Below, in pieces: positions 1 through 10,740 of a DNA stretch of 64,000 nt. How positions within the stretch are numbered: position 1 is the stretch's first letter; each line of letters starts with the position of its first letter. Position numbers and translations under genes: made by a program. Below the pieces are notes generated by a model. That model was not told the DNA's origin. It ran no database searches and worked only from the letters and a program-made list of their open reading frames with translations. Source of the stretch: Meghimatium bilineatum (taxonomy: Eukaryota; Mollusca; Gastropoda; Stylommatophora; Philomycidae); NCBI GenBank assembly GCA_034231615.1, contig CM067298.1, positions 7,935,640-7,999,639 of the forward strand. Direction: 5' to 3'.

Positions 1-175
1 TCATTAGTTCTCTTAGCTGCCCATGGTATTTTCATCATTCTTCTCAGAAACCACATTATGAAGAAGAAGTAGCAGTAATATTTCATTTGTATTGATGACC
101 CTACAAATGTAGGGTTTGAAAAATAGTCTATAGACTCAGTATTTAGATCCTCTCCACGGAAATCTTTAGTAAAAG
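1..175 (+). repeat. Repeat X, 3' portion (window edge)
   Basis: Matches the right part of the 263-bp X repeat seen complete at 9231-9493 and 18537-18799, and again at 7915-8105. Its left part lies outside the window. It does not encode a recognisable protein. A related fragment beginning 'tttagtaaaaggcg' recurs outside the array at 22885-22945, so X is a dispersed element and not only an array component. Confidence 0.8.
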
Positions 176-767
176 GCGAAAGATTTGTGCGTGAAAATTT
201 TTTTGAAGAGGACCCAGAGTAACCACATAAAAGAAAATATCTCGTCCGCATTGTACACAGCATGCAATAAGCTGATGGTGTAATAGACTGAATGCACTTA
301 AAAGGAGAATAATTTTACAAGAACAATATAAATTATTTACTATGTTGATGAAACAATAGAAATGTTTATACTATATAACTCATGTTGTATATCTATAACA
401 TATCTATTGTATGAGATCTTATATCTAACAATTTATATACATTTTAGACGTTATAGCGTCCCTTTTAACATTTCTCAGTTTTAAAACATATTTTTGAGAA
501 ACATGATTACAATGGTAAGTAGCTCTAGTATCACATTTGCTGTTAATTATTATTAATTTACCAATATCATTATTTACTGATTGTTGTGCACTGGTATTTC
601 AGTTATTTAAAATATTTCACTGACAATAAATATTCATAAAACAATAGTTGTCGATGGTATTATGTGTTGGAATATCTAATTAGAAAACTTAAGAAATACA
701 CACACTATTTTAATGGTTCTCTCCCCTTGACCACATCTTTATCAGAAGGATATACCCGGTAACTTTA
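176..767. other. AT-rich spacer of the array unit
   Basis: No coding sequence, RNA gene or terminal repeat is recognised. The same sequence recurs at 9494-10085 and 18800-19380, which is expected from the tandem array. The copy at 18800-19380 shares several bases with unit 2 against unit 1, for example near position 655. Confidence 0.6.
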
Positions 768-777
768 AAAATGGAGA

Positions 778-1054
778 CGCCTGTGTGTTGCCGGGCCATA
801 AAGGGGATCAAAGAATAGCAACACTGTTTACCTTCCATGCATGTCGTAAGAGACGACTAAGGAGGTTATGGGATGGAGTTGGCTGTCTCATCCCATATAG
901 GGTCAGTGACCCAAAGCCATGCTGAAGTCGGATGTGTCAGGCCTAAAGGCGCAGAAATCGCAGCAATGCCGTAAACCATGACACAATGCATTCCATTCTC
1001 CGGACTACATCCTGCTAATCTGCAGGAGTTTGAGAATGAACGAAGAAGAAGAAG
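778..1054 (+). mobile_element. SINE, subfamily 1, full length, 277 bp
   Basis: A non-coding element starting 'cgcctgtgtgttgccggg' and ending in a GAA-rich tail. It is flanked by the direct repeat 'aaaatggaga' (768-777 and 1055-1064), a target-site duplication typical of LINE-mediated insertion. The partial unit at 19385 has the uninterrupted site, which confirms both boundaries. The 5' end can form a 7-bp stem (gtgttgc with gcaacac) around a smaller hairpin. No classical tRNA A and B boxes were found. The tail resembles the 3' ends of LINEs A and B, so they are the likely mobilising partners (inference). Confidence 0.88.
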
Positions 1055-1064
1055 AAAATGGAGA

Positions 1065-1422
1065 AATGTAGTGTTACAAATCACTCTTTGTATTTATGCT
1101 CACTGCATGTGAAATGTCTGAATCTTTTCAATTTCCCACCAGATAAACGACTCATACATCAGAAAACCATACTCGATGCCATGACTATATATTGTAGTTA
1201 TCTTTTTGTGGAACCTGTCTAACACTTCATCATGTATAAGTATTTTTTTCATCTTGTACGCTTTGTCATTTGTGTATATGCACACACCTTATGGGGTTGG
1301 GAGATAGTTTGAGATGTAATTCGCAACACAGTGAAGGGTGACGCTAACTACATTGTTTTCCTTTGACTTAGATCAATTACAAAGGCACAATGACTCAGGA
1401 GGTGACAAGCAATTTTCTCGGA
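1065..1422. other. Array spacer between SINE and Tx1 relic
   Basis: Nothing coding is recognised. The segment is present in all three copies (also 10383-10740 and about 19391-19751). In the third copy homology stops at the point where the Tx1 relic begins in units 1 and 2, so the right edge is a rearrangement breakpoint. Confidence 0.55.
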
Positions 1423-2568
1423 AAAAGATAAAGACCAAAGCAATATCACTCCAACAAAACACGACAGAATCATCAAAACCTTCAGCCAGGCTGATAAAAC
1501 CAAGACACCACGTCAAAAATCCAAGTCAACATCGGATGCCTCACCGAATCTTATAATTGTCTTAGACAATACCGTGGATGACCACAACACAAATTGAACA
1601 TTTTCAAATATTATATAAATATTATATTATATACATTTTCCAGACACATTTCCAATTATATGTATCTCACTCGTTATTTTTGTTTTTATAAGAAACCAAA
1701 AATGGATGAAGAAATAAGAATAGTTAGTATTAATGAACGTGGCATGCGCACAAAAATATACCAAATAATATCCCTCATACACAAATACAAGCCAGATTAC
1801 ATCCTAGTACAGGAGACAAATATACGCACGCACAACAGACAACCACGCTTTTAGGCTTGAAACATTCATGTTTTAGTCTTCGTTTCCAGAATGTTGGTTC
1901 AGGAGTAGCCATCTTACAGATGGGAAATAGTCCACGAGAACAGAGATAGTGAGGGTAAGATGGCAATAGTTCAAGTTAAGAACAATACGCATGCTTACAC
2001 AATAGTTAACATACACGCACCAGTCACGTACAGGTACCAACCACTTTTTTACGAGCAGTTGGAAACCACACTCATACATTTTTTATAGAGGACACAATAT
2101 AATATTGGCTGGAGATCTTATAGAGGACACAATATAATATTGACTGGAGATTTTATAGAGGACATAATATAATATTGGCTGGAAATTTTATAGAGGACAT
2201 AATATAATATTGGCTGGAGATTTTATAGATGACATAATATAATATTGGCTGGAGATTTTAATTGTGTTCGAGATGAGATAGATGTAGTAGGCAGTAATGT
2301 CAAGGTACAGTTGCTATGTAGTTACATGTCACAGTTACATGTAGTGGTAATTACATGCCCGAGCACAGTCCACGGACATTTACAGCTCGAATATGGCATA
2401 TTAACCATCTACGAATTATTAAGCATGGACGTAAATCTAACTGAATTTTCAAAAGTTGATGTACAACTGGTCATCATCACTTGTGATGCACGAACACACA
2501 TACATGTTCGCAGTATGTGTTGTTATCTGTTTGAATATGTGTAAAGTTGTGTGTGGTTGGAATTTTAT
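1423..2568 (+). pseudogene. Tx1/L1-group LINE relic: ORF1 end plus endonuclease
   Basis: The segment begins inside the end of an ORF1; the same sequence ends ORF1 of the inverted copy near 20336. An apurinic-type endonuclease follows. Its N-terminus reads MDEEIRIVSINERGMRTKI with 'ILVQETNI' downstream, matching the first endonuclease motifs. The GDFN motif appears as AGDFNCV near 2249. A 35-bp repeat expansion at 2084-2258 destroys the frame between these motifs, and stops are present elsewhere. The reverse transcriptase that would follow is absent here; a fragment of that type lies at 8106-9230. LINE A is inserted at the right edge. This is dead and non-coding. Confidence 0.75.
2084..2258 (+). 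repeat. 35-bp minisatellite in endonuclease, 5 copies
   Basis: Five consecutive 35-bp units start at 2084, 2119, 2154, 2189 and 2224, each beginning 'tatagaggaca' or the variant 'tatagatgaca'. One unit encodes the residues leading into the GDFN catalytic motif (FYRGHNIILAGDF). Because 35 is not a multiple of three, the expansion breaks the frame. The inverted Tx1 relic at 19805-20222 has only one unit start and then diverges, so the expansion is specific to the array lineage. Confidence 0.93.
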
Positions 2569-3220
2569 GAAACACTTTCCCTGGGGGGGGGGGCGACCAT
2601 CCCCTACCAGGCGCGTCCACAGGTTGCGAATCGTGGAACAACCTCCGAATATGGAGTCTCCATATCTGGTGGTTGGCTGCAATATAAGACAGATCTCTGG
2701 ACGAATAATCCAGATTTCTGGACGAATAAGCAGTCGCGGACAAACTGGCGATGTTGCCCAACAGGACGGGGTGGGATATCAGGTGGCACTGATATCTCCA
2801 CTGAAATTCCCCATGCGTCTCGTGACGGGCAGCATCAAGCGAGTATGAGCCGCTATAAGCTCAAGCCAACAGCTGGGGTCATTTACCCCAGCGTGCGCGT
2901 CCCCCAGGGTTGGGGGGACCTTTAAAATAGGGGAATATGGGAAACTATTTTCTAAAACATACAAAGGGAGAAGTCAGTAAAACCCTACTTAGGCCCCAAT
3001 CAGCTCCATCCCATAAAGGAAAAAGGCAGGAAAACTTAAAAAATTCCCCTAACTGCTGGGCAGGTGGCGCTCAAGAGTCCAGAAAGACAGGCCACCTAGG
3101 AGATGGAAAACTCTACACAAAGCCTGGACAGATGGTGCTCATGATCCCGGGAGGGTAGACCATCTAAGGAAAGCAAACCTAAAAAAAAATAGCTGGCGGA
3201 AATCGGATGCACTTGGCCAT

Positions 3221-3757
3221 ATGGCGCATAACAAAGTGCAACGTACCTCATATACACTCATGCAGATTGAGACAATGGATTCTAGGTATGGTGCTCTGCC
3301 TGAGGAGTCCCACCAGGCGGGTAGAGTGCCGGGCCCCATGCCTCGAAGGGGCCCACCCCAAGCTACTGGTGGTCACCCTGGCCCATTTTGGAAGACCAGG
3401 AAATGGGAACAGCGGGAAATTATGACTGGTCAAACCACACGACAGACAAAAGGACTAAACATACTGCATTGGAATGCGGAAGGCATTTACCACAAAAAGC
3501 AGGCACTAACAGCTAGACTGGATAACGACAAGATTGATGTGGCTTGTATACAAGAAACCCATCTTAACCTAAACCATAGATTCTCTATCAGGGGCTACCA
3601 AACATTCAGACAGGACAGAGAAGGGCATAAGGGAGGGGTACTTACACTGATACGCAACACCAAATCCAACAAAGCAGATAGAAATAAATACAATAGGAGA
3701 ATCAGAGATTATAGGAACAGATGTGTACATAGAAAACCAGCCCATCAGAATTTATAA
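3221..3757 (+). pseudogene. LINE A1 endonuclease, N-terminal part
   Basis: An open frame of 178 codons with a Pro/Gly-rich basic leader, followed by the start of an APE-type endonuclease: LNILHWNAEG near residue 82, CIQETH near residue 108, and GGVLTLIR near residue 140. Comparison with family B shows the frame should continue into the next segment. Near 3680 a frame change diverts it and it ends after about 25 unrelated codons. The endonuclease would nick target DNA to prime reverse transcription. Unit 2 carries the same break, so the damage predates the array duplication. Confidence 0.85.
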
Positions 3758-6224
3758 CATATACAGCCCAGTAGGAAGAGCCCTTAAATTAGAAACAATG
3801 GATATTACAGACACACACTGTATTGTAGTGGGTGACTTTAACAGCCACTCTGAAAGGTGGGGCTACCAGCAAACTGACTCAAGAGGAGAAGAAGTGGAAG
3901 AATGGGAAATCGATAACAATCTATTTCTGTTGAATGCACAGGATGATCCCCCAACTTTCTACTCAAGGAGATGGAAATCAACATCAACCCCAGATTTAGC
4001 GTTTGCCACTGGCGATTTATCCCATAAAATATGTAGAATAGTTATGAACCAGCTAGGGGACAGTGACCACAAACAAATAAAACTCACTATCAACCTTAAC
4101 TACACACAGGAAGAGCAGAAACCTCTTCCCCGCTGGAACTATAAGAGAGCAGACTGGGACAAATTTGCAAAACTCTCAGACGCATATAGTGAGCCTATCA
4201 ACACCCATCAAAAAAAAATTAAGAACATGACGGAAAAGCTAACTGAGGTAATACTTAGGGCAGCAAAAGATGCAATACCAAGAGGGGCAAGAAAAAACTA
4301 CAAACCGTACTGGTCCAAAGAAATACAAAAGCTTGAAGAAGACCTGAATATGGCCAGAGAATTAGCAGAAACAGAGCAGAGTACAGAAAGCAATATTGCT
4401 CTCAAGGCAGCCTCAGCTAAATACAAGAGAGAGGTAAAAACATCAGCAAGGAGGAGATGGATCGAAAAAACCGAGAGCCTTAACATGGACAAAGATGGAA
4501 ACAAACTCTGGAAACTTGCCAAGGCATTGAGTGATGAAAATAGTAGCCGACCTCCAATAACACTTGAATATAATAACAAAATGCACACGGGAAAAGCAGC
4601 AGCAAACATTTTCATTAAAAATTATGCAACTGTGAGCCAGATAAACATACCAAAAGAAAGAAAAATAGAAGTCAAGAATGAAATCCATGGACTAAAGGAT
4701 ATGCCTATGGTTATAGAAGAGCAAATGTTGGCAAAATTTACGGAAACTGAGCTAGAAGAAGCACTACAGAACCTTAAACTCAAGAAGTCACCAGGTAAAG
4801 ATGGGGTTACCAATGAGATGCTTATGAAACTGGGGCCTAGAGCAAAGAGAAAACTTCTAAACATAGTAAATACTAGCTGGAGAACAGGACAGGTGCCCAC
4901 CGCATGGAAAGAAGCTATCATGGTACCCATTTTAAAGCAAGGCAAAGACAAACTCGACCCAAGTAGTTATAGACCTGTCAGTCTCCTCAGCTGTATGGGC
5001 AAATTGATGGAGAAAATGGTCAACAGAAGACGCATGTGGCACTTGGAAGGAAAACAATTCATAGCAGCACAACAGAGCGGCTTCCGACAACACAGATCAA
5101 CAGAGGACCAGGTCGCCTACATAGCCCAAGAGATTGAAGACGCATACCAAGAAAAAAAACACACGCTTGCAGTGTGGGTTGACATGGAGAAGGAATTTGA
5201 CAAAGTTTGGAAAGATGGACTCAAGAACAAGCTCCTTAGACTAGGAATCAGAGGACACTTATATAACTGGATATGCAACTATATGGAAAAAAGAACAGCT
5301 AGAGTGCAAGTACAGGGAAAACGTAGCAGGAAGAGAATACTAGAACAAGGTGTCCCGCAAGGAGGTGTACTATCCCCTACACTCTTCTTAATTTACATAA
5401 ATGATATTATGGAGGGCATACCAACTGGGGTACACTCTGCAATGTATGCAGATGACCTGGCCTTGTGGACAGGAGGGGTGACAATAACAGTTGCAAAAAA
5501 TAGAATGCAAGGGGCACTGCACAAACTAGAAAGCTGGACCAAGAAATGGTTGCTTACCATTAATGAAAAGAAAACCACACACACAATATTCACACTAACC
5601 AACAAGGTACAGAAAACAACACTAAAAATAAACAATCACGTTCTCCCACTAGAGCAGAACCCAGCATACCTCGGAATTACCCTTGACTCTAGAATGACAT
5701 GGGCAAAACAGACAGAAAAAGCAGAGAAACGAGCCAGAAATAGAATGGCAATAATGAAAAAGTTAGCAGGCACAAACTGGGGAGCGGACAGCAAAATCTT
5801 GAAAAGGCTATACACAGGTAGAGTTAGGCCAGTACTAGAGTATGGCATCGCAGCCTGGGCCACAGCATCTAAAACGCAATTCAACAAAATAAACAAAACC
5901 CAGAATCAAGCTACACGTATTATCACTGCATCTATGAAATCTACACCCATAAATACATTAGAAACAATAACTGGCCTTCAGTCAATGGAAGATAGAAGAG
6001 ACATGAAAGTAGTTCAACAAGCAGAAAAATACAAAAGACTCCTGAATCACCCTATGCACCAAAGAATTAATGGCTATGGCAAAAGCAGGCTGGAGAGGAG
6101 CAACTTCTCAGCAAATGCAAAGAAACTGATACAAAAGGCACCAACTATAGGACAAGCGAAACCAAGGCCCATACAACTAGTCAGTATCACACCCCCCCTT
6201 GGGCATACAGACTCCCACAACTAA
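3723..6224 (+). pseudogene. LINE A1 endonuclease C-term plus reverse transcriptase
   Basis: An 833-codon frame. The endonuclease remainder has VVGDFNSHS near residue 38 and a GDSDHKQ motif near residue 112. A charged linker follows, then the reverse transcriptase: KSPGKDGVTNEM, SYRPVSLLS (about residue 414), QQSGFRQHRSTEDQ, PQGGVLSPTLF (about 545), YADD (about 576) and the thumb motif YLGITLD (about 649). Motif A reads MEKEFDKVW here, against MEKAFDKVW in unit 2, a private and probably damaging change. The first Met is only the first one after a frameshift and is not a natural start. The end is also artificial: a one-base deficit in a run of seven C near 6192 moves the RNase H part out of frame. 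Confidence 0.9.
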
Positions 6225-7117
6225 AAGAACAAATAGAAGGTATAGAAAAGAAAGGAACCCAGACAGAATTGGAGAGAAAGCGTATCACAGAACAACACAT
6301 CACAGTTAATTACCCACAAGATGCATGGACCCATGCCTATACAGATGGCTCGGCCACAAACGCAATTGAGAATGGAGGTGGAGGAGTGACCCTCAGACTA
6401 AAATGCGGGAAAGATGTTACTCTAGCCATAGCTACAGGCAAGCTCTCAACCAATTTTAAAGCAGAAATGGAAGCTCTCAAGAAAGCAGCAGAAACTATCT
6501 TACAACACAAAGAACAAGTGCACAGGAATATTGTACTACTAACAGATGTCATAACAGCACTGAAGCTACACAAGAGCACCGAACTGAATGAATTGAGGGC
6601 GGTGCTAGTTCAGTTGTACAATAATTTCCAAAGAGTAGTGATCCAGTGGATACCGGCACACTGTAACATTGAAGGGAATGAAGTTGCAGATAGACTGGCC
6701 AAAGAATGAGGGAAGTTACCTCAAGAAGACTATCTGGTCAGTTATGAAGAAGTGAAGACCATCATTAAAGGCAACTATAATAAAAAGTGGAAAGAAGACC
6801 ACCCCAAATATAATGCAGATGACGGGTATTACCAACTGTCCAGAAGAGACCAGGTTATCCTGCTGCGCCTCAGAACTGGTCACAACAAAATGAGACATCA
6901 TTTGTACACCAAATTCAAAATAGGGACAACTGGGCTCTGCCATTGCAGCCTTGCAAATATGACAGCAGAACATATCCTACAAGAATGTCCCCAGTATGCA
7001 GACCTGAGAAACAAGACATGGCCCACCCCAATCAGTGTTGAAGAGAAACTGTATGGCACAGTGGACACTTTAAAACAGACAGCAGCCTATATCATAGAAT
7101 CCGAAGTCCCAACCTGA
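6200..7117 (+). pseudogene. LINE A1 RNase H and C-terminal tail
   Basis: RNase H domain with the four expected acidic positions: YTDGSA (about 6337), KAEMEAL (about 6460), LLTDV (about 6535) and GNEVADRLAKE (about 6674). It is followed by the tail typical of such LINEs (LRTGHNKMRHHLY and a Cys-X-Cys...His...Cys cluster ending HILQECPQY). It would remove template RNA during integration. A TGA at 6707-6709 splits the domain just after LAKE; unit 2 has GGA there, so this nonsense change is private to unit 1. The frame is -1 relative to the reverse transcriptase. Confidence 0.87.
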
Positions 7118-7159
7118 CTGAGTAATGATCGCCGAAGAAGAAGAAGAAGAAACACTTTC

Positions 7160-7464
7160 AATTCGAAACTTAATTTAGCTATTCCTTCAGCTGTCATTGC
7201 CTGAAGCGAATCACATACAATTCATTGAAACTATTAGTGCTGTAAACTGATGTCTGTCTGAACAACGATGAAGAAGAATTCATCAATCAAGTGTCATGAC
7301 AAAAGGGCGTAGGCGATCATGTTTTTCTACGAATCTGTCTCTTGTGTTGTCAATAAGCTCGGTTGGTGAGCTTTTACCGTGACAATAGAAGTCCATCTAG
7401 TCTTTTCTCTTTGCCATCCCCTATCTCTTCTCTCTTTAACCTTTCCAGTGGTTAAGAGTTCAAG
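7160..7464. other. Spacer right of LINE A1
   Basis: This was contiguous with the sequence left of 2568 before LINE A inserted. It has no recognised coding content and no clear continuation of the Tx1 endonuclease. Confidence 0.5.
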
Positions 7465-8105
7465 CTGTGTTCTTCTCAGCACATACCCTAGTAACCTTGA
7501 CTATCTGTCCCTAATGTTTGATCTTTTTACGCCAGCATCAATGAGAACCTAGTCAAGCAAAATGAATTAAACAGGTTACTAAAACACTTACCTTGCCTAT
7601 TAATAAAAATATATAAAAACATATATATATATATATATATATATAAAAACATACAATAAAACTAAACAGGACAATTCTACACGTATCGGCTCAAATTGAA
7701 CCTTTTTCAAGAGACAAACAACAGAAAACAACACAATAAAAACAAAATAGATGACTAGATTTCATCTAGAAAATATATATATATATTTTTTTATTAATAG
7801 GCAAGGTAAGTGTTTTAGTAACCTGTTTAATTCATTTTGCTTGACTAGTTGTTCATTAGGTTACTGCGGCACCATCCACTTTGTCGGACACCCTCTGACC
7901 ATTTGGTTATTTATATCAATGAGAACCCCGTCATTAGTTCTCTTAGCTGCCCATGGTATTTTCATCATTCTTCTTAGAAACCACATTATGAAGAAGAAGT
8001 AGCAGTAATATTTCATTTGTATTGATGACCCTACAAATGTAGGGTTTGAAAAATAGTCTATAGACTCAGTATTTAGATCCTCTCCACGGAAATCTTTAGT
8101 AAAAG
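7465..8105 (+). repeat. Repeat X, interrupted copy
   Basis: Aligns with the 263-bp X at 9231-9493 in two blocks, 7465-7549 and 7915-8105. The blocks are separated by a 365-bp insertion that duplicated 'atcaatgagaacc'. X begins 'ctgtgttcttctcagcac' and ends 'ctttagtaaaag'. The uninterrupted X copies serve as empty sites. X carries no evident open frame. Confidence 0.85.
7550..7914 (+). mobile_element. Fold-back/MITE-like insertion in X
   Basis: The insertion is flanked by a 13-bp direct repeat 'atcaatgagaacc' (7537-7549 and 7915-7927) that is single in the intact X copies. Its first 300 bp form a near-perfect inverted repeat: about 60 bp at 7549-7608, starting 'ctagtcaagcaaaatgaa', pairs with 7789-7848. 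A TA microsatellite and an AT-rich loop lie between the arms. About 66 bp of unrelated sequence (7849-7914) lies between the right arm and the right duplication, so the insertion is asymmetric. It has no coding capacity. Confidence 0.75.
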
Positions 8106-9230
8106 AGTTAGTACAGTATAGAAACCACCGGTTCCAAGGCGCTCTTCTCGGAACAAGACTGAACACAATCACACAAGAAACACCCAGCAAGCAGTACATG
8201 GCGATGGAACAAAACATTCAACGCAGCAGATAAATAAGTGAAATAGTAGACTTGCAAGGAAATATGCAGACAGCACCAAAAGAAGTAACACAAGCCTTTG
8301 AAGATTACTACATACAGCTCTGCACACAAGAACCGGCTGATACAAATGTACAAGACAAATTCCTGAAATACACAAAGAAACTCACAAACGAGGAAGCATG
8401 GAAACTGGACACCGAACTGACATTGGAAGACATAACTGCAGCATTAAAGACCATGCAGAAAGACAAAGCACCAGGACCTGACGGGCTCACATCAGAATTT
8501 TATCAGCACTTCTTTTTCATCCTCGGCCCATTGCTATTAAAAGTATATCTAGAATCATTTCAAAGAAATTAGCTTCCACCAAGTTTCAACATGTCATACA
8601 TCACACTCATCCCTAAAGATAAATCAGACAAAACGCTATTGAAAAACTACAGGCCCATATCTCTTCTAAACACAGACTACAAAATTGTAACCAAATCCCT
8701 AACAAACAAACTAAAACCAGTCATGAATACACTCATTCATGAAGACCAACAGTGCAGTGTCCAACACAGAAACATACACCAACATGCACATTTCATAAGA
8801 GATTTAGTCAATTACACACACGACACAGATAGTACATCGTCAATATTGTCTCTCGACCAAGAGAAGGCATTTGACAGACTATCACACACATACCTACACA
8901 AAACACTACAAAACTGCAATATAGGAGAACTTTTCAGGAAGTGGATTCAAATCATTTACTCTAAGCCAGAGAGCAGAGTCTTAGTCAACCATTCGTTTAC
9001 TGAAAACTTTAGACTAACGAGATCGGTTAGACAAGGCTGCTCACTCTCTCCACTGCTGTATGTTCTCGCTTTGGAAACGCTTCTTGAAAAGATTCGACAA
9101 GACACCACAATCTCAGGCACTTTCATTCCATGGAAAGGAAAGCAGAAGTTGTGCGCCTATGCGGACGATACTGCTTTCTTCCCGCCCAATGAAAGGTATA
9201 TTCGAAATATTTTGGACACATTCACAGAAC
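8106..9230 (+). pseudogene. Tx1/L1-group reverse transcriptase fragment
   Basis: A degenerate but clear L1/Tx1-type reverse transcriptase. The pre-RT region (TPSKQYMAMEQNIQRSR) is followed by DKAPGPDGLTSEFYQHFF, TLIPKDKSDKTLLKNYRPIS, EKAFDRLSH, SVRQGCSLSPLLYVLALE and CAYADDTAFF. The frame runs through two in-frame stops, TAA at 8231 and TAG at 8570. The fragment is cut at both ends, before the endonuclease and after YADD, and sits between two direct X copies. It fits as the missing partner of the endonuclease relic at 1423-2568, but separate origins cannot be excluded. Confidence 0.88.
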
Positions 9231-9493
9231 CTGTGTTCTTCTCAGCACATACCCTAGTAACCTTGAGTATCTGTCCCTAATGTTTGATCTTTTTCCGCCA
9301 GCATCAATGAGAACCCCGTCATTAGTTCTCTTAGCTGCCCATGGTATTTTCATCATTCTTCTCAGAAACCACATTATGAAGAAGAAGTAGCAGTAATATT
9401 TCATTTGTATTGATGACCCTACAAATGTAGGGTTTGAAAAATAGTCTATAGACTCAGTATTTAGATCCTCTCCACGGAAATCTTTAGTAAAAG
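9231..9493 (+). repeat. Repeat X, intact copy across unit 1/2 boundary
   Basis: A 263-bp uninterrupted X without the fold-back insertion. It borders the Tx1 reverse-transcriptase fragment on the right and runs into unit 2. It differs from the X at 7465 by a few bases (ttgagtat against ttgactat, tttccgcc against tttacgcc). It is a plausible substrate for unequal exchange. Confidence 0.85.
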
Positions 9494-10085
9494 GCGAAAG
9501 ATTTGTGCGTGAAAATTTTTTTGAAGAGGACCCAGAGTAACCACATAAAAGAAAATATCTCGTCCGCATTGTACACAGCATGCAATAAGCTGATGGTGTA
9601 ATAGACTGAATGCACTTAAAAGGAGAATAATTTTACAAGAACAATATAAATTATTTACTATGTTGATGAAACAATAGAAATGTTTATACTATATAACTCA
9701 TGTTGTATATCTATAACATATCTATTGTATGAGATCTTATATCTAACAATTTATATACATTTTAGACGTTATAGCGTCCCTTTTAACATTTCTCAGTTTT
9801 AAAACATATTTTTGAGAAACATGATTACAATGGTAAGTAGCTCTAGTATCACATTTGCTGTTAATTATTATTAATTTACCAATATCATTATTTACTGATT
9901 GTTGTGCACTGGTATTTCAGTTATTTAAAATATTTCACTGACAATAAATATTCATAAAACAATAGTTGTCGATGTTATTATGTGTTGTAATATCTAATTA
10001 GAAAACTTAAGAAATACACACACTATTTTCATGGTTCTCTCCCCTTGACCACATCTTTATCAGAAGGATATACCCGGTAACTTTA
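9494..10085. other. AT-rich spacer, unit 2
   Basis: Repeat of 176-767 with two or three substitutions. No gene is seen. Confidence 0.6.
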
Positions 10086-10095
10086 AAAATGGAGA

Positions 10096-10372
10096 CGCCT
10101 GTGTGTTGCCGGGCCATAAAGGGGATCAAAGAATAGCAACACTGTTTACCTTCCATGCATGTCGTAAGAGACGACTAAGGAGGTTATGGGATGGAGTTGG
10201 CTGTCTCATCCCATATAGGGTCAGTGACCCAAAGCCATGCTGAAGTCGGATGTGTCAGGCCTAAAGGCGCAGAAATCGCAGCAATGCCGTAAACCATGAC
10301 ACAATGCATTCCATTCTCCGGACTACATCCTGCTAATCTGCAGGAGTTTGAGAATGAACGAAGAAGAAGAAG
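10096..10372 (+). mobile_element. SINE, subfamily 1, unit 2 copy
   Basis: Same insertion as 778-1054, with the same 'aaaatggaga' duplication (10086-10095 and 10373-10382). It was copied by the array duplication and is not an independent insertion. Confidence 0.88.
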
Positions 10373-10740
10373 AAAATGGAGAAATGTAGTGTTACAAATC
10401 ACTCTTTGTATTTATGCTCACTGCATGTGAAATGTCTGAATCTTTTCAATTTCCCACCAGATAAACGACTCATACATCAGAAAACCATACTCGATGCCAT
10501 GACTATATATTGTAGTTATCTTTTTGTGGAACCTGTCTAACACTTCATCATGTATAAGTATTTTTTTCATCTTGTACGCTTTGTCATTTGTGTATATGCA
10601 CACACCTTATGGGGTTGGGAGATAGTTTGAGATGTAATTCGCAACACAGTGAAGGGTGACGCTAACTACATTGTTTTCCTTTGACTTAGATCAATTACAA
10701 AGGCACAATGACTCAGGAGGTGACAAGCAATTTTCTCGGA

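Larger units (their letters stand above)
2580..7148 (+). mobile_element. LINE family A, copy A1, full length 4.57 kb
   Basis: A non-LTR retrotransposon of the Jockey/I superfamily. The flanks carry an 11-bp target-site duplication 'gaaacactttc' (2569-2579 and 7149-7159). It starts with a C/G-rich end (cct then eleven G) and ends in cgccgaagaagaagaaga-type sequence. The layout is a leader of about 0.64 kb, then endonuclease, reverse transcriptase, RNase H and a Cys/His tail. No separate ORF1 with a zinc knuckle was found upstream, so it looks like a single-ORF element, as in Ingi-type LINEs (clade assignment tentative). Frameshifts near 3680 and 6192 and a TGA at 6707 make this copy defective. 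Confidence 0.92.
1..9318. repeat. 9.3-kb tandem array, unit 1
   Basis: Position 1 corresponds base for base to 9319 and 18625, so this is the first visible unit of a head-to-tail array that probably continues left of the window. The unit contains, in order: the end of repeat X, an AT-rich spacer, a SINE, a Tx1-type endonuclease relic with a 35-bp minisatellite, LINE A, a spacer, repeat X with a fold-back insertion, a Tx1-type reverse-transcriptase piece, and the start of the next X. By eye it differs from unit 2 by about 15 substitutions and a few homopolymer or microsatellite length changes. Private changes in unit 1 include a TGA in the RNase H frame (6707) and an Ala-to-Glu change in the RT AFD motif. 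Confidence 0.93.

Noticed and set aside
2580-2800. HDV-like or hammerhead self-cleaving ribozyme at the 5' end of LINE A
   Set aside because: Hairpins can be drawn, but I could not satisfy the required paired segments or the hammerhead core.
4298-4951. Several long antisense open frames opposite LINE A coding sequence (also opposite LINE B)
   Set aside because: They mirror the codon structure of the sense RT frames, recur at identical offsets in both array units and show no domain of their own.
7465-9493. X-RT-X read as an LTR retrotransposon
   Set aside because: The enclosed RT is Tx1/L1-type, there is no gag, protease or integrase, and X lacks TG...CA ends and a primer-binding site.
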